Source: JAZDLX01 sp964538455 (GTDB lineage Bacteria; Electryoneota; Electryoneia; Electryoneales; Electryoneaceae). From it: a stretch of DNA of 64,000 bases. Position 1 is the first letter of the stretch, and every line of letters starts with the position of its first letter. Both the position numbers and the translations under genes were made by a program. Below are positions 18,348 through 26,381 of this stretch, one piece after another. The stretch spans positions 62,001 to 126,000 of the forward strand of contig CAZIDZ010000003.1 in NCBI GenBank assembly GCA_964538455.1. The letters are read 5' to 3'. The notes under the pieces are model-generated. The model ran no database searches, was not told the DNA's origin, and saw only the letters and a program-made list of their open reading frames with translations.

Positions 18348-19724
18348 TTACGATTCAAGCAGCAACTGGTTCGGATCGCTCAGCAGGCGTGTCAGGTCGG
18401 TCACGAAATGCGCCGCCTGTGCGCCGTCTGCCACGCGATGGTCGAACGCCAGAGTCAAGGGGAGCATCTTTCGAATCACGATCTCGCCATCGCGCGCGAC
18501 CGGCTTTTCCTGCGTTTTGCCCATGCCGAGAATCGCCACCTCGGGGTAGTTGATTGTGGGGATCAGCCCCGTGCCGCCGATCGGGCCGACATTCGTGATC
18601 GTAAACGTCCCGTGCTGCATGTCGCCCACTTCGATCGTTCCCTCGCGCCCCTTAGTCGCCAGCGTAACGATTTCCGCGGAAATGTCGAGGATGCTCTTTT
18701 TGTCCGTTCCCTTGACGACGGGCACGATCAAACCGCGAGGCGTGTCCGCCGCGAAGCCGAGGTTGTAGAATTTCTTGTAGACGATCTCCTCGCGGAACGG
18801 ATCGAGGCTGGCGTTGAACATCGGGTACTTCCGCAGCAGGCCGGTCAGCGCCTTCATTACGAACGGCAGCAGCGTAAGCTTGCCTCCGGGCTGATCCTGG
18901 CGGCGTTCGCGTTCCTTGACGCGGAATGCCTCCAGCTCGGTAACGTCGGCCTCGTCCATGTGAACAACGTGCGGGATCGTGACCATCGAGGTGGTCATCC
19001 GGAAGGCGACTTTTCTGCGGATCGAACGGACAGGTTCACGTTCAACCTCTCCGAGCTGCTCAAAATTGGGCATCGGTTCGAGCTGGTAATAGGGGATTCC
19101 GCTGCCGCTCCCGGAAATCGCCGGCTGGCTGCCCGCGGGCTCGGCTGTCTCATAAGCGGCCGTAGAAGCTGCCGAGGGACGGGCCGGTGCCACCCCCGAC
19201 GCGACCGCCTCCACGTCTCCCTTGGTGACGCGACCCGAGGGTCCCGTGCCCACAACCTGCTGGATCTCCACGCCGAGTTCGCGGGCGAGGCGGCGTACTG
19301 CCGGTGCCGCAGCCACCTTTCCGAGCGGAGTGCCGTCCGACCGGACATGGGCGGGAGGGGCCTCTTTCACAGGAATCGCCTCGGCTTGGACCGGCCGAGG
19401 CTTGGGCGGTTCTTTCGCAGGCTCCGGCTTAGCCTTGGCTTCCTTGGCTGCGGACTCTGCCTTTGCAGGGGCCGGGACCTCCCCGCCTGAACCGTCATCG
19501 ATGATTACGACGACATCGCCAACGTGCAGCGTATCGCCCACTTTGCCGTTGAGCTGGGCGACTTTCCCGCCCTTCGGGGAGGGGATCGTCACCGCTGCCT
19601 TGTCCGTTTCCACGTCCATCAGGTCGGCGTCTTCTTCGATTGTATCGCCCACGTTGACGTGCCACTCGAGAAGTTCGCCTTCGTGAATGCCTTCGCCGAG
19701 ATCGGGCAATTTGAATTCAAACAC
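18348..19724 (-). CDS. pdhC: 2-oxoacid dehydrogenase E2, dihydrolipoyl acyltransferase
   Basis: 458 residues from a GTG with an aggaggcg site. One lipoyl domain (residues 1-78) carries Lys42 in VETDKAAV. A Pro/Ala/Lys linker follows, then a peripheral-subunit-binding domain (RRLARELGVEIQQVVGTGPSGRVTKGD, about 137-170), a second linker, and the catalytic domain ending with LAFDHRVADGAQAAHFV, which includes the active-site His and Asp. Whether it transfers acetyl or branched-chain acyl groups cannot be told by eye, so the pdh symbol is provisional. Confidence 0.92.
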   Translation of the reverse strand: MFEFKLPDLGEGIHEGELLEWHVNVGDTIEEDADLMDVETDKAAVTIPSPKGGKVAQLNGKVGDTLHVGDVVVIIDDGSGGEVPAPAKAESAAKEAKAKPEPAKEPPKPRPVQAEAIPVKEAPPAHVRSDGTPLGKVAAAPAVRRLARELGVEIQQVVGTGPSGRVTKGDVEAVASGVAPARPSAASTAAYETAEPAGSQPAISGSGSGIPYYQLEPMPNFEQLGEVEREPVRSIRRKVAFRMTTSMVTIPHVVHMDEADVTELEAFRVKERERRQDQPGGKLTLLPFVMKALTGLLRKYPMFNASLDPFREEIVYKKFYNLGFAADTPRGLIVPVVKGTDKKSILDISAEIVTLATKGREGTIEVGDMQHGTFTITNVGPIGGTGLIPTINYPEVAILGMGKTQEKPVARDGEIVIRKMLPLTLAFDHRVADGAQAAHFVTDLTRLLSDPNQLLLES

Positions 19725-19737
19725 GTACGCCTCCTGT

Positions 19738-20718
19738 TCAGAACTCGAGGGTTTCCTCGATCGCCCGGCGGATCCGCCCCGCGCTCGGCAGATAATGGTT
19801 TTCGCGCGAGAAGTACGGCATCACCACGTCGTACCCCGTGACCCGCTTGACCGGAGCTTCAAGATACATCAGCGCTTCGTCGTTGATAATCGCGATGATT
19901 TCCGACGCCGGCCCGAGCGACTTCTGGGCTTCCTGAACGACCACACAACGTCCTGTTTTGGTCACCGATTTCGTGATCGCGTCCGCGTCCATCGGGTAGA
20001 TCGTCTGCAAGTCGATCAATTCGATGCTCGCACGCTTCTGCTCGCTCATCTCTTCAACGATTTTCTGCGTCTTGTGCAGCATCGCCCCCCAGGCGATCAC
20101 CGTAATATCGCTGCCTTCCGTCACAATCCGCGCCTTGCCGAGTTCCATCGCCTCGCCGCTGTCGTTGATCTCCTCTTTGAAGGCGCGGTAGCTGTGCTTC
20201 GGCTCCATGAAGACCACCGGGTCGGGGTCGCGAATCGCCCCGAGCAGTAGGCCGTACGCGGTTGCGGGAGTCGAGGGGATTACCGTCTTCACCCCTGTGG
20301 TGTGGGCGTAAAAGGTTTCCTTGGATTCGCTGTGATGCTCCAGCGCGCGGACTCCGCCGCCGTAGGGCATGCGCAGCACCAGCGGAACCGTATGCTGGCC
20401 CCGGGTGCGAGTGCGCATCCGTCCGCCGTTTCCCTCGAGTTGGGGGATCATCAGGTAGCTGAATCCGGAAAACTGTGCCTCCGCCACCGGCTTAAGGCCG
20501 TTGATCGCCATCCCAATCGCGGTTCCGATGATCGCGGCTTCCGCCAGCGGAGTGTCGATCGCACGTTCAGGACCGTATTTATCCAGCAACCCGTCCGTCG
20601 CGCGAAAAACGCCGCCGTTCACTCCCACATCCTCACCGAGGATCAGCACGGAGCTGTCGCGTTCCATCTCCTGATGCAGGGCGAGATTGATCGCCTGGAC
20701 CATGGTCAGCTTAGGCAT
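19738..20718 (-). CDS. pdhB: 2-oxoacid dehydrogenase E1 component, beta subunit
   Basis: 326 residues from the ATG at 20718, chosen because aaggatgag lies at ribosome-site distance; an ATG three codons earlier is possible. Conserved beta-subunit features: MVQAINLALHQEM, LGEDVG, GGVFRATDGL, DTPLAEAAIIGTAIGMA, RMPYGGGVRALEHHSES and PVVFMEPKHSYR. With the alpha subunit it makes the thiamin-diphosphate heterotetramer. Start overlaps the alpha gene stop by 8 bp, indicating translational coupling. Substrate (pyruvate or branched-chain oxoacid) is unresolved. Confidence 0.92.
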   Translation of the reverse strand: MPKLTMVQAINLALHQEMERDSSVLILGEDVGVNGGVFRATDGLLDKYGPERAIDTPLAEAAIIGTAIGMAINGLKPVAEAQFSGFSYLMIPQLEGNGGRMRTRTRGQHTVPLVLRMPYGGGVRALEHHSESKETFYAHTTGVKTVIPSTPATAYGLLLGAIRDPDPVVFMEPKHSYRAFKEEINDSGEAMELGKARIVTEGSDITVIAWGAMLHKTQKIVEEMSEQKRASIELIDLQTIYPMDADAITKSVTKTGRCVVVQEAQKSLGPASEIIAIINDEALMYLEAPVKRVTGYDVVMPYFSRENHYLPSAGRIRRAIEETLEF

Positions 20719-21799
20719 TGTTCTCATCCTTCTGTAGGTCTGCGAGGAACTCCTGGTGCTGCTTCACGAGAGGAGTGACTGACGAGCCAAAGGTTGTCTC
20801 GAACGGCTTGTCGAGCGCGAAATCCGTGTACGATTCGAACTGCTGCACGGCGTCTTCGATCTCCGCTTTCAGCTCCTCTTCCAACTTCCCGTTCTTCTTG
20901 TCGTTCCAGAGGCCTTTCTTCTCCAGGTAGAGTTTGAAACGGATGATCGGGTCGCGCTTCACCCATTCTTCCACCTCTTCCTGCGAACGGTATTTCTTCG
21001 GGTCGTCCGCCGTCGTGTGCATCAGCATCCGGTAGGTGTTCGCTTCGATCAGCGAGGGCCCTTCGCCCTTGCGAGCGCGGTCGAGCGCCTCCCTGGTTAC
21101 CTTGTACACCGCGAGCGCGTCGTTTCCGTCCACCTGGATTCCGGGGATCCCGTAGGAGATCGAGCGCTGGGCGAGGGTTTCGTTCGCCATCTGCTTTTTC
21201 AGCGGCGTCGAAATCGCCCAGTGGTTGTTCTGGTTGAGAAAGACGACGGGTGCCTTCCAGACAGCGGCAAAATTCATCGCTTCGTGGATGTCGCCTTGGG
21301 AGGAAGCTCCGTCGCCGTAAAAGGTCAGCACCGCATTTTTCGTCCCCTTCAGCTTCTCCGCGTAGGCGATGCCCACGGCGTGGGGGACCTGCGAGCCGAG
21401 AATGATTGCGACGGGGAGTATACGCTTATTATCCTCTACTACATTCCCCTCTTCGAATCCCGCGTAAACCAGCATCGGGTTCAAAGGCTTTTCGCCGCGC
21501 ATCAGCCGTCCGGCCAGCTCCCGGTAGGCGGTCACCATCCAATCGTCGTCTTCCAGGGCCAGCGCGGAGGCCGCCGTGGTGGCTTCCTGGCCGACGCACA
21601 CAGGGAGTGTGCCGAGACGACCCTGCCGCTGGAGCTTGAGCATCCGCTCGTCCGTCCGGCGTGCCAGAAGCATGACACGGTACAATTTCAAGAGTTGCTC
21701 TTTTGAGAGCTTCGGCTCCAGCTTCTCATCGACCTTGCCGTCCTCATCGAGCACCTGTAGATAGGAGATGCCGAACTTCTGAATCACTTTTGTGGGCAT
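20711..21799 (-). CDS. pdhA: 2-oxoacid dehydrogenase E1 component, alpha subunit
   Basis: 362 residues from the ATG at 21799, preceded by a ggag site; a GTG two codons upstream is an alternative. The thiamin-diphosphate motif is GDGASSQGDIHEAMNFAAVWKAP, with QNNHWAISTP and GIQVDGNDALAVY as in Gram-positive-type PdhA and archaeal/branched-chain E1 alpha. RQGRLGTLPVCVGQEA is the N-terminal cofactor segment. First gene of the four-gene complex operon. The resemblance to Bacillus PdhA is close by eye, but BkdA-type specificity cannot be excluded. Confidence 0.92.
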   Translation of the reverse strand: MPTKVIQKFGISYLQVLDEDGKVDEKLEPKLSKEQLLKLYRVMLLARRTDERMLKLQRQGRLGTLPVCVGQEATTAASALALEDDDWMVTAYRELAGRLMRGEKPLNPMLVYAGFEEGNVVEDNKRILPVAIILGSQVPHAVGIAYAEKLKGTKNAVLTFYGDGASSQGDIHEAMNFAAVWKAPVVFLNQNNHWAISTPLKKQMANETLAQRSISYGIPGIQVDGNDALAVYKVTREALDRARKGEGPSLIEANTYRMLMHTTADDPKKYRSQEEVEEWVKRDPIIRFKLYLEKKGLWNDKKNGKLEEELKAEIEDAVQQFESYTDFALDKPFETTFGSSVTPLVKQHQEFLADLQKDENNA

Positions 21800-22270
21800 G
21801 ATCACTCCACTGAGTCGTTTCAGCTCATCGCTGCCATCTATAATACCCCGGCAGGAGACTCGCGTTTACTCATGTTTCAAATTGCACGGAAAAGATAGCC
21901 GTCCCTAACGGAATACGTCAATGAAGCACTTTCTGGCATGGAGCAGATCACGCAAGGGCGGAATTTAAGGTTTCTCGGCGCTGGATTTGCAGCCGCGAGA
22001 CGCCGAGAATGGTTGCAACGGAACCATCCACGCTATTGTATGTTATATAATATCAATAGGGTGCGATTGCTTCTGCGGGAATAGGGTTCGAACGAGACGC
22101 AGCGTCTGGAGTGTGTGCGGAGATCGTCGTGAGTGTAGTCAAAAGAGGTCTGAAACGACTCTGTTGTCGTCTTGCAACGGGGGCTCCCGGGTGCAGCACA
22201 GGCCGGGTGGAGGCACTTTGATCAAATAATAATACGATATCGTATTATATTTTGAAGTGCAGGGTTTTAT
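21800..22270. other. Intergenic region upstream of the oxoacid dehydrogenase operon
   Basis: About 470 bp without a credible gene. It must hold the promoter for the minus-strand E1-E2-E3 operon, but I see no convincing -35/-10 pair. An A/T-rich patch lies at 22035-22055 and a long A/T-rich palindrome at 22223-22254, listed separately. Confidence 0.6.
22223..22254. promoter_or_regulatory. 32-bp A/T-rich palindrome, candidate operator
   Basis: Twofold symmetry centred between 22238 and 22239. The inner 10-bp arms (22229-22238 ATAATACGAT and 22239-22248 ATCGTATTAT) are perfect. Two mismatched pairs follow, then four more matching pairs (CAAA and TTTG). No GC-rich stem or T-run, so it is not a typical terminator. 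It lies 17 nt past the rubredoxin stop and about 430 bp before the E1 alpha start. Confidence 0.55.
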
Positions 22271-22459
22271 TTATCCTTCCTTGCGAAACATCGATTTGGC
22301 AACGCCGCAAATCGGGCAGGTCCAGGTGTCAGGAATGTCGTCAAAGAGCGTTCCCGGCTCGATATCGGCCTCAAGGTCGCCCAGGGACGGAACATAGACG
22401 TACCCGCAGACTACGCAGCGATACCGTGTTTCCCCCGAAAGCTCACTATTGGCTGGCAT
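22271..22459 (-). CDS. Rubredoxin
   Basis: 62-residue rubredoxin with Cys15-VV-Cys18 (YRCVVCGYVY) and Cys48-PI-Cys51 (WTCPICGVAKSMF), ligating a single Fe. The ATG at 22459 has a gtgagg site. Near full family length with a ten-residue N-terminal lead. Likely one-electron carrier to oxygen or peroxide reductases. Redox neighbours are the exported thioredoxin/NHL protein and glutathione peroxidase, but no dedicated rubredoxin partner is visible. Confidence 0.95.
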   Translation of the reverse strand: MPANSELSGETRYRCVVCGYVYVPSLGDLEADIEPGTLFDDIPDTWTCPICGVAKSMFRKEG

Positions 22460-22556
22460 CTCCAAACCTCACGGAAGCTCTCTCTCGGCGCCATCCTTTT
22501 CCTGACGGTTGAAGATAATCACGCGCCTGTGTTGTCGCCCGTTACGGCTTCATTCG

Positions 22557-24602
22557 TCATTGCCCCGGCAGATGTGCGCTCAGGCTGATCGGCGCGGTCC
22601 GTTCGCCGTTTGCGCTCACTGTGAGTGGCAGCCGTACGGAGGCATTTCCCAGGTAGCAGAGACCCTCGTTGTCCTTGCGGCAGAAGAAGTATTCCGTTTG
22701 CAGGGTCAACGAACCGTCGCCGCTCACTTGAACTGGGATGTCCAGGGGTAGCGATTTCGATGTGTACAGCGTTTTTTCGGTTTTGACGCCGCCCGCAGTC
22801 CCGGCGACTGTCACCCGGACGCCGCCCTCCTTGTTCAGTTTGAAGCCCTCGGGAAAACTGACATCGAACGAGATGACAATCGTGCCTGCGGCTACCTGTG
22901 CCGTGTCCAACTCGTTCGCATGGATCGCTTCCGATTCCGCTGGAGTGGTCGGCATCACGGTCTCCAGCCCTTTCAGCGCTAGTGTCTGAACCGTACCACC
23001 GGCGGGATCGATCACTCGAATCAGATGGTTGTTCGTGTCCGCGATGTAGATCGTCCCATCGGAACCGACGTCCAATCCGCCGGGTTCGTCGAAAGTGGCT
23101 TTGGCCAGGGGCCCGTCGGTGTGGCCTTCCGCGCCGGTTCCCGCGAACGTTTCCGATCGGTACTGCTCAGGGATCACCTTCTTGATCTTATTGTTGTAGG
23201 TGTCGGCGACATACACGACTCCGTCATGCCATGCGACGCCCAGCGGGTGCTGCAGCCTCGCCTTGGTCCGTCCGCCATCCACGTCTCCAAAGTCGAAGAG
23301 GCCCTGCCCGACGATCGTCATCACGCCGCCATCCGGGTCAAGCTCCACGGAGCGAACCGCTGATACCTCACTGTCGGCGATGAACAGCCTTTTCCTGCTG
23401 TCTGTTGTCAGGCCGGAGGGTTGGGCGAGGGCCGCCAACAGACGCGGGCCGTCGATAATGTCCTCACGCCCGGATCCTGCCCACAGCCCCACTTCCTTCT
23501 TCTCCGGATTGTAGTACCAGATCTGGTGCACTCCAGCCATCGCGATAAAAAGTCTTCCGTCCGCCCACACCAGGTCCCAGGGACTGCTCAGGTCCATCTC
23601 CAGCGCTGAGCCTTTGCCGTGTCCGTAGCTGCCCTGCTTTCCTGTTCCCGCAACGCGCGACACGGTTATTTTATTCAGATCCGCCGCCCGGATCGCGTGG
23701 TTCTTCGTGTCCGCGATGTAGAGCGTGTTCCCAACCAATTCCAGCCCCTGTGGATCGTTCAGCGTGGCGCTCGAAAAAGGACCATCCTCCATGCCCTGTT
23801 CGCCGCTGCCGATCACATCGAGCACCTTCGCGGTGGAGCGGCGTACGACGAGCACCCGGTTGTGTCCTGAATCGCTGATAAATAGCCGGTCGCCCGCTTC
23901 GTCCACTCGAATCTTCCCCGGAAATTCGAGCAGCGAGGGAGGGGCGGTATCCTTTTCGAGTTTCAGCGCCAGCGGCGTCGTGTCCAGTTTGCCGTGTTCT
24001 GCGAAACTTCGCGCGAGCTGCCCGATCAACGGATCGAAGTGGTCCGGCGCGGTTTCTCCCGACTGGGTGTCCACCACGTACCCCTCCGGGTCGATCAGCA
24101 CCATCGTCGGCCACGCGTGCACGCCGTAGGCCCGCCAGACAGTGAAGTCCTTGTCGTTCACCACGGGGTGTTCGATCCCGTAACGGAGGATCGCCTCGCG
24201 GATGTTTTTCGTATCGCCCTCGTTCTCGAATTTCGCTGAATGGACACCTACCACCGCGAGGCTGTCCCCGTATTTCTGCTCCAGTCCGTGCAGCTTGGGA
24301 ATCACGTGGATGCAGTTAATGCAGCAGTAGGTCCAGAAATCGAGTACAACGACCTTGCCTCGAAGTTGGGCGAGGGAGAGTGGATGATCCGTGTTCAACC
24401 AGTCCAGTCCACGCGGAAATTCGGGAGCGCGGACGTCCTGGGTGTAGGGAAGAGCCATTGAGGACTTTTCTCCCGCTGTGGACAGCCGTGCGTCCGTGGA
24501 CACGAAAAAGATCCCTGCGAGCATCAGGATCCCAAGTCGGCGGGGCAGACGCAATTTCCTGCCGCTGTTGATGTCTTGTCGGTTCGAGATGTCCGCTTCC
24601 AT
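22557..24602 (-). CDS. Exported thioredoxin-fold/NHL-repeat protein (NHLRC2-like)
   Basis: 681 residues from the ATG at 24602. A basic stretch (RKLRLPRR) then a hydrophobic segment (LGILMLAGIFFVS, about 23-36) indicates a signal peptide or anchor. Residues about 60-210 form a TlpA/AhpC-like thioredoxin fold with the unusual Cys-Cys-Ile-Asn-Cys (93-97) in FWTYCCINCIHV. NHL beta-propeller repeats follow at about 235-560, each with a G-x-x-x-x-AxxxxPxGL/V-like pattern and an IADTxNHxIR-type motif, and then a beta-rich C-terminal domain. The architecture matches NHLRC2, whose function is poorly known. Substrate unknown; an extracytoplasmic thiol redox role is inferred. Confidence 0.88.
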   Translation of the reverse strand: MEADISNRQDINSGRKLRLPRRLGILMLAGIFFVSTDARLSTAGEKSSMALPYTQDVRAPEFPRGLDWLNTDHPLSLAQLRGKVVVLDFWTYCCINCIHVIPKLHGLEQKYGDSLAVVGVHSAKFENEGDTKNIREAILRYGIEHPVVNDKDFTVWRAYGVHAWPTMVLIDPEGYVVDTQSGETAPDHFDPLIGQLARSFAEHGKLDTTPLALKLEKDTAPPSLLEFPGKIRVDEAGDRLFISDSGHNRVLVVRRSTAKVLDVIGSGEQGMEDGPFSSATLNDPQGLELVGNTLYIADTKNHAIRAADLNKITVSRVAGTGKQGSYGHGKGSALEMDLSSPWDLVWADGRLFIAMAGVHQIWYYNPEKKEVGLWAGSGREDIIDGPRLLAALAQPSGLTTDSRKRLFIADSEVSAVRSVELDPDGGVMTIVGQGLFDFGDVDGGRTKARLQHPLGVAWHDGVVYVADTYNNKIKKVIPEQYRSETFAGTGAEGHTDGPLAKATFDEPGGLDVGSDGTIYIADTNNHLIRVIDPAGGTVQTLALKGLETVMPTTPAESEAIHANELDTAQVAAGTIVISFDVSFPEGFKLNKEGGVRVTVAGTAGGVKTEKTLYTSKSLPLDIPVQVSGDGSLTLQTEYFFCRKDNEGLCYLGNASVRLPLTVSANGERTAPISLSAHLPGQ

Positions 24603-24866
24603 GCAAACCCCCGATGAAGAAGATGTAGAATACACCGGCCTCACAACAGGATGCTGCAGGCAGGATGCCGCGTCAACACGCTCCAGGAGTTCGGGGCTCC
24701 GAATATCCAGAAACACGCCGTGCGATTATGTTTGTAACAGCATGAGAGACTCGAACCCGAATGAGTTGCAGGTCCGGAATCCCTCTCCGATCGAACGGTT
24801 TGTCCACACGTGCAGGGATTGTTTCGAATGTACAGACGTCCCGGCATCCAGCAGGCGAGGTGAGCG

Positions 24867-25481
24867 ATGAAAAGAAACAGGTGGAGTTTCATTCCCATCC
24901 AGGCGATGGTAGCCGTGGTAGCCTTGTTGCTGTCCACACAGACGATGATTGCGCAGACAACGGAGGAGAGCGGCATGGCAGGCGAAAAAAGTTATCGTGA
25001 TTTCCCGTTGCAGACAATCAACGGGGACACAACGTCCCTGAAGCAGTACGAGGGCAAAGTTGTCCTGATCGTCAACACCGCGAGCAAGTGCGGGTTCACC
25101 CCTCAGTACGAAGGGCTGGAGTCGCTGTACGAGAAGTACAAGGATCGCGGATTCACGATCATTGGCTTCCCCTGCAACGATTTCCACGGCCAGGAGCCGG
25201 GGGATAACGCTGAGATCGCCAAGTTCTGCAAGGCGCAGTACGGCGTCACCTTCCCGATGATGTCGAAGATCCATGTCAAGGGGGACGAACAGGCTCCGCT
25301 CTACAAGTACCTCACCGAAGATTCTCCGTTCCCGGGAAAGATCACGTGGAATTTCAACAAGTTTCTGCTTGACCGCAGCGGCAACGTGATTGCGCGTTTC
25401 GGCACCCGGACCAAGCCGGAAGACCCGAAAGTCATCAGCGCCCTCGAAACGGCGCTCGGCAGCGAACAGCAGAAGATGTAG
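24867..25481 (+). CDS. Exported glutathione/thioredoxin peroxidase
   Basis: 204 residues. A signal peptide (about 1-30, FIPIQAMVAVVALLLSTQT) points to the periplasm. The peroxidatic residue is Cys75 in NTASKCGFTPQY, the family Gln is in FHGQEPG, and the Trp/Asn pair is in ITWNFNKFLLD. Cys103 (FPCNDF) and Cys121 are available, so recycling by thioredoxin is more likely than by glutathione. The ATG has a gcgaggtg site. Divergent from the NHLRC2-like gene across 264 bp, suggesting a shared extracytoplasmic thiol-redox theme. Confidence 0.93.
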   Translation: MKRNRWSFIPIQAMVAVVALLLSTQTMIAQTTEESGMAGEKSYRDFPLQTINGDTTSLKQYEGKVVLIVNTASKCGFTPQYEGLESLYEKYKDRGFTIIGFPCNDFHGQEPGDNAEIAKFCKAQYGVTFPMMSKIHVKGDEQAPLYKYLTEDSPFPGKITWNFNKFLLDRSGNVIARFGTRTKPEDPKVISALETALGSEQQKM

Positions 25482-25548
25482 CTGCGAAAAAATCCAGGCG
25501 GTCGGCTTTCGTACAACAACGTAGTTCGAAGGTAGCTTGTTTGGGCGG

Positions 25549-25583
25549 CCCGATCCCGACAGTTCGGGATCGGGTTTCTGTTT
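25549..25583 (+). terminator. Rho-independent terminator after the peroxidase gene
   Basis: Perfect 11-bp stem (25549-25559 CCCGATCCCGA, 25564-25574 TCGGGATCGGG) with a 4-nt loop, followed by TTTCTGTTT. It lies 68 nt past the peroxidase stop and just before the stop of the converging hydroxylase gene. Confidence 0.88.
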
Positions 25584-25597
25584 AACGGAAACGTTAC

Positions 25598-26233
25598 CTA
25601 CGCTTTCTTCGCCGGCTTTGGCATCGTCTTGAACACTTGATCCCAGAACTGGCTGCTGACCCCGAATCGCTTGTCCGGTTCTACGGCGTGATGACGCATG
25701 TGGTGCACGCGCATCGTCTTGAAATAGGCGCCCGGCAGGTTGGCGTGGTGAGAGGCGTAGTGGAGCAGGTCGTAAAAAACGTACCCGGTCATCATCCCGG
25801 CGAAGAACGGGCCAACCCATTCTTTTACGCCGAGGATGACACCGATGATCAGGTAGAAAAGTCCGTACATCACCACGGCGGTGGGGATTGCCCCGAGCGG
25901 AGGCATCACCAGCCGGGTCTTCACCAGCGGCTGGTCGTGGTGCACGCCGTGCCCCATATATTGGAACTTCTTCAGCCACGCGTAGCGGAAGGAGCCGTGG
26001 AGCAGGAAACGGTGAAGCAGGTACTCGACGAACGTCCACGAAAGCAGTCCCAGGAGCAGAGCGATCAACCATTGGGTGTGGGTCAGCGGGGAGACGAAGC
26101 CCTTCCAGGCGAAGAAAACCACGACCGGCGTCCAGAGTATGACCACCCCGGCCGGAGTAAAGTGCGTTAGAGCTTCAAGAACGGGAGATTTGAACAGCCG
26201 TACCGGCGGCGCATCGGGCGGCATCGGGCTCAT
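25598..26233 (-). CDS. Fatty acid hydroxylase / sterol desaturase family protein
   Basis: 211-residue integral membrane di-iron enzyme. Four hydrophobic segments (about 27-45, 56-72, 113-133, 138-155) flank the family histidine motifs HRFLLH, GHGVHHDQ, HYASHH and HHMRHH. The size and motif spacing resemble fatty acid 2-hydroxylase (FA2H/Scs7 catalytic domain) without the cytochrome b5 domain. It would hydroxylate an acyl chain or lipid at the membrane; the substrate is unknown. Single-gene unit, convergent with the peroxidase. Confidence 0.88.
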   Translation of the reverse strand: MSPMPPDAPPVRLFKSPVLEALTHFTPAGVVILWTPVVVFFAWKGFVSPLTHTQWLIALLLGLLSWTFVEYLLHRFLLHGSFRYAWLKKFQYMGHGVHHDQPLVKTRLVMPPLGAIPTAVVMYGLFYLIIGVILGVKEWVGPFFAGMMTGYVFYDLLHYASHHANLPGAYFKTMRVHHMRHHAVEPDKRFGVSSQFWDQVFKTMPKPAKKA

Positions 26234-26319
26234 GATCGCCTCGCGATTGTTAGGGTGATCAAACGTAGAGCCTTGTGACCCGTTTCAGCAAGTATTCCCT
26301 GCGTGACGCTCCAATTGCC

Positions 26320-26356
26320 GAGAGAAAACCCGGACCCTGAGAAAAGATCCGGGTGA
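26320..26356 (-). terminator. Terminator after the pnt operon
   Basis: On the minus strand, ACCCGGA (26354-26348) and TCCGGGT (26334-26328) form a 7-bp stem with a 13-nt loop, followed by TTTCTCTC. It lies about 28 nt past the pntB stop. Confidence 0.75.
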
Positions 26357-26381
26357 TGGAGTCCTGAGCTGTAGATACCCT

